Shown here piece after piece: positions 15,250 through 19,405 of a stretch of DNA of 19,405 nucleotides (positions within the stretch are counted from its first letter, which is position 1; every line of letters starts with the position of its first letter). Origin of the DNA: JBMZCV01 sp049613665 (GTDB taxonomy: Bacteria; Bacteroidota; Bacteroidia; Chitinophagales; UBA2359); NCBI GenBank assembly GCA_049613665.1, contig JBMZCV010000092.1, positions 1 to 19,405 of the forward strand, read 5' to 3'. The position numbers and the translations under genes are program-made. The notes under the pieces were generated by a model, which ran no database searches, had not been told where the DNA came from, and worked only from the letters and a program-made list of their open reading frames with translations.

Positions 15250-15587
15250 TTTATTTATTTTAAGTGTCAAATACTCATTAAAATAGCCTATTTGAGTTGC
15301 TAACACCTTGAAAATGAACGTATTAGCTCTCTAAAACGGCAATTTATTGTTAATGTTTGACTAAGGTTATAAAAAAAGTATTTAAAATAATTTTATACTA
15401 AATTTGGCATAAAATTATTTTAAATACTTATTGCAAACGAGTGACAGAGATAATATATTGTTGGTTTTCGTTTTTTCAAAAATAAATATTAAACTCTTTT
15501 TTGTAAGCATGACTTAATAAATTTCTACAAGCTTTAACACTTATGAAACAAATATAATTTATCTTTTTTGCAAAAAACAAACGTCAA
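15250..15587. other. Spacer between nth and the DUF2807 gene
   Basis: The 338 bp hold the terminator hairpin at 15371-15429 and otherwise plain AT-rich sequence. The promoter of the DUF2807 gene should be in 15250-15370; only a TATTTGAC-like sequence (about 15268-15275 on minus) is present, one base short of the TAnnTTTG form. Confidence 0.5.
15371..15429 (-). terminator. Long perfect-hairpin terminator of nth
   Basis: Arms 15376-15396 and 15409-15429 are perfect 21-bp inverted repeats around a 12-nt loop (ACTAAATTTGGC). On the minus strand the hairpin is followed directly by seven T (15371-15377). It lies about 160 bp past the nth stop. The stem is unusually long for a terminator and AT-rich. 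Confidence 0.75.
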
Positions 15588-16211
15588 TTACTCCACACCT
15601 ATCACCGAACAAATAGGACATTCCTCTTTCCGATGGCCACGAGCAGGGCAATGTTCACGCCCAAAAAAGATAATTTGTAAATGCAGTTTGTTCCAAAATT
15701 TTTCGTCATACAAAGCCTTTAAATCTCGCTCTACTTGCACCACATTTTTTCCTTCCGACAAACCCCAACGTTTCGACAAACGAAGAATATGGGTATCGAC
15801 AGGAAAAGCGGCAAAGCCAAAAGCCTGCGACATCACGACAGAAGCCGTTTTGTGTCCAACGCCAGGCAGTGCTTCCAAATCTTTGAAATTTTGCGGCACT
15901 TCGCCATCATGTTGGTCGAGCAAAATTTCCGATAAACCGTAAATTGCTTTCGATTTTCGTGGCGACAAACCACAAGGCCGAATAATCGCTTTTATCTCCT
16001 CCACAGTTACATTGACCATTTTTTGAGGCGTATCGGCAAGCTCAAACAAAGCTGGCGTAACGGTATTTACTCGCTTGTCGGTGCATTGTGCCGATAACAA
16101 AACAGCTATCAGCAATGTATAAGGGTCTTTGTGTTCCAAAGGCACATGAACAGTCGGATAAAAATGCTCTAAAGTTTCGTGTGCAAATTTTGCTTTTTCT
16201 GCTATTGTCAT
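15588..16211 (-). CDS. nth: Endonuclease III with a depleted Fe-S cluster motif
   Basis: 207 aa. A DNA glycosylase and AP lyase that removes oxidised pyrimidines in base-excision repair. Evidence: SAQCTDKRVN at 40-49, the helix-hairpin-helix LPGVGHKTA at 115-123 with the catalytic K121, and VDTHI at 138-142 with D139, the catalytic Asp. The C-terminus has C188, C198 and C201 (HCPARGHRKEECPICSVIGVE) but no fourth Cys, where Escherichia coli Nth has C-x6-C-x2-C-x5-C. The cluster is therefore probably missing or bound differently. Size and fold are otherwise normal. It starts at the ATG at 16211 and ends 338 bp before the DUF2807 start; the 189 bp upstream contain repeat copy 2. Confidence 0.93.
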   Translation of the reverse strand: MTIAEKAKFAHETLEHFYPTVHVPLEHKDPYTLLIAVLLSAQCTDKRVNTVTPALFELADTPQKMVNVTVEEIKAIIRPCGLSPRKSKAIYGLSEILLDQHDGEVPQNFKDLEALPGVGHKTASVVMSQAFGFAAFPVDTHILRLSKRWGLSEGKNVVQVERDLKALYDEKFWNKLHLQIIFFGREHCPARGHRKEECPICSVIGVE

Positions 16212-16261
16212 TTTTATATTTTAAAAGAGAAACTAAGTATTAAAAGAAAGGCATATAAAAC

Positions 16262-16350
16262 AAGGTTTAGACATACTATTTTTTCTAGCTTAAAGCACTC
16301 ATCTTTGCAGAATCTATAGGTTTGGGAACTGAAAAATAGTATGTCTTTCT
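16262..16350 (+). repeat. Structured intergenic repeat, copy 2
   Basis: AGACATACTATTTTTTC (16269-16285) and GAAAAATAGTATGTCT (16331-16346) form the inverted core of the family. The loop (CTAGCTTAAAGCACTC ... CTATAGGTTTGGGAACTG) has diverged from copies 1 and 3, but GGGAACTGAAAAATAG resembles the TGAACTGAAAAATAG of copy 1. The stem has compensating changes at the outer end (AGAC/GTCT where the others have AAAC/GTTT). Confidence 0.75.
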
Positions 16351-16400
16351 CACTAAAAAGGTATTTATTTTCAACTAAAAACCAATAATTAAAAACTACC

Positions 16401-17708
16401 CTACATCGTTTCGTTCATCAAATCTTGAATAATGCCTTCAATTTTCGCTACTTCTTTTTGATAATTTTGCGTAGCAGGCCCCGAAAACCCTGTGTGAATA
16501 TGTCGCACTTTTCCACTTCTATCTATAAAAATACTTGTTGGATATGCTTTGATTCCTGTCAAATTTGGTAGTGCTTCACTAGCTACTTTTTTGCTTGCTT
16601 TTCCTGCATACAACAAATCATAGCCGATATTGAAATGTTTTTTGTAGCGTTCCAAAATAGGTTTTGCAGCTTCCAAAGTTTCGCCATTTTCAAAAGCCAA
16701 ACCGACCATTTCTAAGCCTTTTCCTCTATATTTGTTATAAATATTGCTAAACAATTCGGTTTCGTCTCTGCAATTTGGACACCATGTACCTAAAACCTGC
16801 ACGACAACAACTTTGTTTTTAAATTTTTCGTCTTGCAAGCTCACATTTTTTCCTTCCAAATTCGGAAATGAAAAGTCAAGTGTCGTTTTGCCAGCTTTCA
16901 TTTTCGTCATGCTTTCGGAGTTAGGCATCGTGATGGTATCGTTGCGGAAAGCCAGCCAGATTTCGTGCCAATGTCTGCCAGACCAAAAATCGCCTTGCAT
17001 ATTAGTTCCTGCACTATCTACTTTTGCTTTGAAAACGAAAGCGTGTGAGCCATCGAAAGTTGATAAATAAAGTTCGTCTTCTGTTACCTGCCCTTCTAAG
17101 TAGCGATAATCGCCTGTTGGCGTGAGAAATGTGCCTGTTACTTTGTCGCCAACTTGCTTAAATTCGGCAATAGCATCGGTTTTGCTTTTCTTGTCGTCGC
17201 TCATAAAAACTACTTCCCAACGGCCATCTACATTTACGACTTCTTCGGTAGGCGTTGGCAATTGAAATCTAGCACTATCGCCATAAGCAGCATAAAACAG
17301 CAACATATAATCTTTGCCTTTTGCGTAGTTGTACCACTCGCCAATGATGCGTCTATTGTTGTATTTCCCTTTTATTTCAGAGTCGTAAATCGGCATTTTT
17401 ATGAAAATAGAATCGTCATTTATCGTGATGTCTTTCACTTTTATGCGTTCATCGCCATTCATAATCGTCATTTCGCAAGTCGATTCGTCTTTCCAATCGA
17501 CCAAAAAATTGAAAGGCAAATCATTTTCGTCAGCAACACTCAATGCACCTCGCCAAAGGCCTTTGAGTAATGTCTTATTATCTTGTTCGCTCATTTCTGT
17601 TTGTTGAGTATCGTTTGTTTCACTTGTATTTTCATTGCAAGCTATGTTTAGAATCGTTAACAGAGCCAAAAGAAAGGCTATTTGAAGATGTGCTGTTTTT
17701 TGATACAT
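16401..17708 (-). CDS. Lipoprotein with lipocalin-like domains and a thioredoxin (TlpA-type) domain
   Basis: 435 aa from the ATG at 17708, which begins a lipoprotein signal (MYQKTAHLQIAFLLALLTILNIAC, C24); the upstream ATG at 17756 would add 16 hydrophobic residues ahead of it and was rejected. Two beta-rich modules with GxW-type openings follow (KGLWRGALSV at about 50 and DGRWEVVFMS at about 155), resembling lipocalin-like repeats. From about 280 the chain is a TlpA/AhpC-TSA thioredoxin domain: GTWCPNCRDE with C310 and C313, and the cis-Pro loop AYPTSIFID. It probably works as a membrane-anchored periplasmic thiol-disulfide reductase; a substrate is not indicated. Upstream of nth on the same strand, but with 189 bp and repeat copy 2 between them. 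Confidence 0.9.
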   Translation of the reverse strand: MYQKTAHLQIAFLLALLTILNIACNENTSETNDTQQTEMSEQDNKTLLKGLWRGALSVADENDLPFNFLVDWKDESTCEMTIMNGDERIKVKDITINDDSIFIKMPIYDSEIKGKYNNRRIIGEWYNYAKGKDYMLLFYAAYGDSARFQLPTPTEEVVNVDGRWEVVFMSDDKKSKTDAIAEFKQVGDKVTGTFLTPTGDYRYLEGQVTEDELYLSTFDGSHAFVFKAKVDSAGTNMQGDFWSGRHWHEIWLAFRNDTITMPNSESMTKMKAGKTTLDFSFPNLEGKNVSLQDEKFKNKVVVVQVLGTWCPNCRDETELFSNIYNKYRGKGLEMVGLAFENGETLEAAKPILERYKKHFNIGYDLLYAGKASKKVASEALPNLTGIKAYPTSIFIDRSGKVRHIHTGFSGPATQNYQKEVAKIEGIIQDLMNETM

Positions 17709-17822
17709 GAAGCAAGTTTTTGTTTTATAAAATAAGTACCTAAAGAAAAATAACATAGCATCTCGTGCAAACCAACATCAAAAATTTCAATGCGTTAGCA
17801 ACAAATCAGCCGTTTATTAAAT

Positions 17823-17837
17823 AGTGCTTGGCACTTA
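17823..17837 (+). repeat. Recurrent 15-bp spacer motif, copy 2
   Basis: AGTGCTTGGCACTTA. Here the first 13 bases are a perfect palindrome with a 3-nt centre (AGTGC-TTG-GCACT), which the other two copies break. It lies 114 bp upstream of the thioredoxin lipoprotein start and 51 bp downstream of the rlmN stop. Confidence 0.5.
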
Positions 17838-17888
17838 GTTGGTTGTTAGCTTATTTATCATTAATAAAAAAAACAAAACAAAGCGTTA

Positions 17889-18935
17889 CTACTCCCCATC
17901 TTTATTAGCCAACTGTCCACAAGCCGCATCAATATCTTTTCCTCTACTTCTACGCAAAGTTGTGATAATGCCATTTCGCTCCAAATACTGCTGAAACTGC
18001 TCTAAACGATCTTCGCTAGTTTTCAAAAAATCGACACCGAAAACCGAATTATATTCTATCAAATTGACTTTTGAGGGAATAATTCTACAAAAATCAACAA
18101 GCTCTTTTGCATCTTGCAGTGTGTCGTTGAAATTCTGAAAAACGATATATTCGTAAGTGACTCTGCGTCCTAGTTTTTCGTAATAATACTTCAAAGCTTC
18201 GCCCAAAACTTCCAAATTGTTGGTTTCATTGATAGCCATGATTTTGTTTCGCTTTTCGTCATTGGCAGCGTGTAACGATAAAGCAAGATTAAATTTCGTT
18301 TCGTCGTCAGCGAGTTTTTTTATCATTTTGGCAATGCCAGCCGTCGAAACCGTGATTCGTCGTGGCGAGATATTGAGACCATCTTCTGCGGTAATTCTAT
18401 CTATGCTTTGCAACACGTTTTTGTAGTTCAACAAAGGTTCGCCCATGCCCATATAAACGATATTGCTCAAATGTTTATCAAATTTTGCCTCCGCTTGTCG
18501 ATTGATAAATACTACTTGGTCATAGATTTCATCAGCATTCAAGTTTCTTTTTCGAGCCAAAAAACCTGTTGCACAAAACTTGCACGCCAAACTACAACCC
18601 ACTTGCGACGATACGCAAGCCGTCATTCTATCGTTGGCAGGAGCAGGAATAAGCACACCTTCAATCAAATGTCCGTCATAGAGCTGAAAACCAGATTTTA
18701 CCGTGCCGTCGTTGCTATGTTGTTCTTTGGCTATCGTGATGGCATTTATCGTATAATTTTCTTTGAGTTTGGCACGCAAAGCTTTCGACAAGTTCGTCAT
18801 TTCGTCAAACGAATGTGCCGACTTTTGCCACAGCCATTCATACACTTGTTTGGCACGAAACTTTCGCTCGCCCATTGCTTCCAAATCAGTTTTTAGCTCC
18901 GCAAAGCTCAATGTTCTAATGTCTTTTTGCTTCAA
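17889..18935 (-). CDS. rlmN: 23S rRNA (adenine2503-C2)-methyltransferase RlmN
   Basis: 348 aa. A radical SAM enzyme that methylates A2503 of 23S rRNA (and A37 of some tRNAs in known homologues). The N-terminal helical domain is at about 1-90 (RKFRAKQVYEWLWQ at 24-37). CSLACKFC at 114-121 gives the cluster ligands C114, C118 and C121; the GMGEP motif is near 173, and the catalytic pair is E92 (LIEGVLIP) and C339 (AACGQL, the cysteine that receives the methyl). Length and motifs fit the family. The start codon is TTG: the protein alignment begins at MKQKDIRTLSFAELK and no in-frame ATG lies upstream before the stop at 18978. It has its own promoter -7 box at 18973-18980. Confidence 0.96.
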   Translation of the reverse strand: MKQKDIRTLSFAELKTDLEAMGERKFRAKQVYEWLWQKSAHSFDEMTNLSKALRAKLKENYTINAITIAKEQHSNDGTVKSGFQLYDGHLIEGVLIPAPANDRMTACVSSQVGCSLACKFCATGFLARKRNLNADEIYDQVVFINRQAEAKFDKHLSNIVYMGMGEPLLNYKNVLQSIDRITAEDGLNISPRRITVSTAGIAKMIKKLADDETKFNLALSLHAANDEKRNKIMAINETNNLEVLGEALKYYYEKLGRRVTYEYIVFQNFNDTLQDAKELVDFCRIIPSKVNLIEYNSVFGVDFLKTSEDRLEQFQQYLERNGIITTLRRSRGKDIDAACGQLANKDGE

Positions 18936-18972
18936 AATCTTGATTTCATTTCTTTGTTTAAAAATATGCTTA

Positions 18973-18980
18973 CAAAGTTA
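18973..18980 (-). promoter_or_regulatory. -7 promoter box of rlmN
   Basis: On the minus strand it reads TAACTTTG, a perfect TAnnTTTG. The start would be near 18966, about 30 nt upstream of the TTG start codon. A TTTTG lies 12 nt upstream, which is too close to count as a -33 box. Confidence 0.5.
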
Positions 18981-19072
18981 CGTTTTTTTAGACAAAATGT
19001 GTGAAATGAGCTATATTTACTTTCTATTCTCGTTTTTGTAGGTTCTGATGCCATCTTCTAGTTTTGGTCAAA

Positions 19073-19087
19073 AGTACTTGGTGCTTA
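19073..19087 (+). repeat. Recurrent 15-bp spacer motif, copy 3
   Basis: AGTACTTGGTGCTTA, with two differences from copy 1. It lies 138 bp upstream of the rlmN start codon and about 25 bp left of structured repeat copy 3. Confidence 0.5.
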
Positions 19088-19112
19088 AAATGAGAATAGC
19101 TGTTTAATAATA

Positions 19113-19285
19113 GTTTAGACATTTATATATATATTTATCAAAGGCTTAAACATACTATTTTTTTTAGGCTAAGGCGACCAATATTCACTATTTTTATGGC
19201 CTTTTTTATGGAAAAATAGTATGTTTCGCTTGCCAAAAGATGTTTTTTTTACTATATCGAGAATTGTTATAAAAAATGTCCGAAC
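19113..19285 (+). repeat. Structured intergenic repeat, copy 3
   Basis: The outer arms GTTTAGACATTT (19113-19124) and AAATGTCCGAAC (19274-19285) bracket the core arms AAACATACTATTTTTTTT (19148-19165) and GAAAAATAGTATGTTT (19211-19226). The loop has AGGCTAAGGCGACCAATATT, and GGCC at 19198-19201 can pair with its AGGCT. The core stem extends outward through AAG (19142) and CTT (19229-19231). Bases 19134-19187 match copy 4 at 52 of 54 positions. Confidence 0.8.
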
Positions 19286-19353
19286 CATTTATATATTTTT
19301 TTATCAAAAGTTTAAACATACTATTTTTTTTAGGCTAAGGCGACCAATATTCA
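19278..19353 (+). repeat. Structured intergenic repeat, copy 4, left half only
   Basis: The left half repeats copy 3 at an offset of 166 bp: TTTATCAAAAGTTTAAACAT from 19300, the AAACATACTATTTTTTTT arm, and AGGCTAAGGCGACCAATATTCA to 19353. The right arm is absent in the 52 bases that remain, so the copy is truncated or has a replaced right half. Confidence 0.7.
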
Positions 19354-19405
19354 TTAGACCTGTTACTCTATAAAACTATTGATTATCAGTAGCTTATAAA
19401 TGTTC

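Larger units (their letters stand above)
18936..19405. other. Right-end spacer with tandem structured repeats, no gene seen
   Basis: 470 bp upstream of rlmN. It contains the rlmN -7 box, the third copy of the 15-bp motif (19073-19087) and two copies of the structured repeat in direct tandem. The last 50 bases show no feature. No coding frame over 60 codons is credible. Confidence 0.6.

Noticed and set aside
15250..15306. Longer start of the DUF2807 protein at 15306
   Set aside because: It would put 19 residues ahead of a perfect lipoprotein signal peptide.
17709..17756. Longer start of the thioredoxin lipoprotein at 17756
   Set aside because: The ATG at 17708 gives a standard lipoprotein signal; the extension adds a second hydrophobic stretch with no purpose.
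18408..18896. 162-codon plus-strand open frame
   Set aside because: It is antisense to rlmN, whose motifs are complete.

Overview
The window looks like chromosomal DNA of a low-GC member of the Bacteroidota, probably a Cytophagia- or Saprospiria-like lineage. The grounds are the AT-rich spacers, several putative promoters with a TAnnTTTG -7 box, and the protein types: lipoproteins, a beta-helix protein with an anchor-type C-terminal region, a head-GIN (DUF2807) protein, and TIR and TPR proteins with carboxypeptidase-regulatory-like beta-sandwiches. The genus cannot be read from the sequence. No rRNA, tRNA, CRISPR array, transposase or phage structural gene was seen.

Layout. Positions 1-3233 (minus) hold a truncated exported TPR protein, built at its distal end from nearly identical 138-bp repeats, and a TIR-transmembrane-beta-sandwich protein. 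A 516-bp spacer packed with palindromic repeats separates them. At 3436-4281 (plus) there is an orphan radical SAM protein with a cysteine-rich C-terminus and a TTG start. It converges through a perfect hairpin terminator on a minus-strand pair: a two-TM coiled-coil membrane protein (4457-5362) and a small lipoprotein (5581-6084). The plus strand then carries an M61-type metallopeptidase with PDZ (6592-8427), an outer-membrane beta-barrel candidate (8972-9664), a secreted beta-helix protein with a dockerin-like tail (9857-12010), and a tightly coupled pair of RlaP/COG3541-type nucleotidyltransferases (12129-13980). From 14117 to 18935 the minus strand carries a small secreted peptide, a DUF2807 lipoprotein, endonuclease III (nth), a lipocalin-like/thioredoxin lipoprotein and rlmN.

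The genes do not form one pathway. nth and rlmN are housekeeping genes and many of the others are envelope proteins. The parts most likely to be new biology are: (a) the TIR and TPR proteins that both carry carboxypeptidase-regulatory-like domains; (b) the adjacent, divergent nucleotidyltransferase pair, a family linked to RNA repair, with no ligase or kinase beside it; and (c) a family of structured intergenic repeats (four copies here, two in tandem at the right end) with conserved inverted arms around a conserved loop region, plus a separate 15-bp motif that recurs in three spacers.
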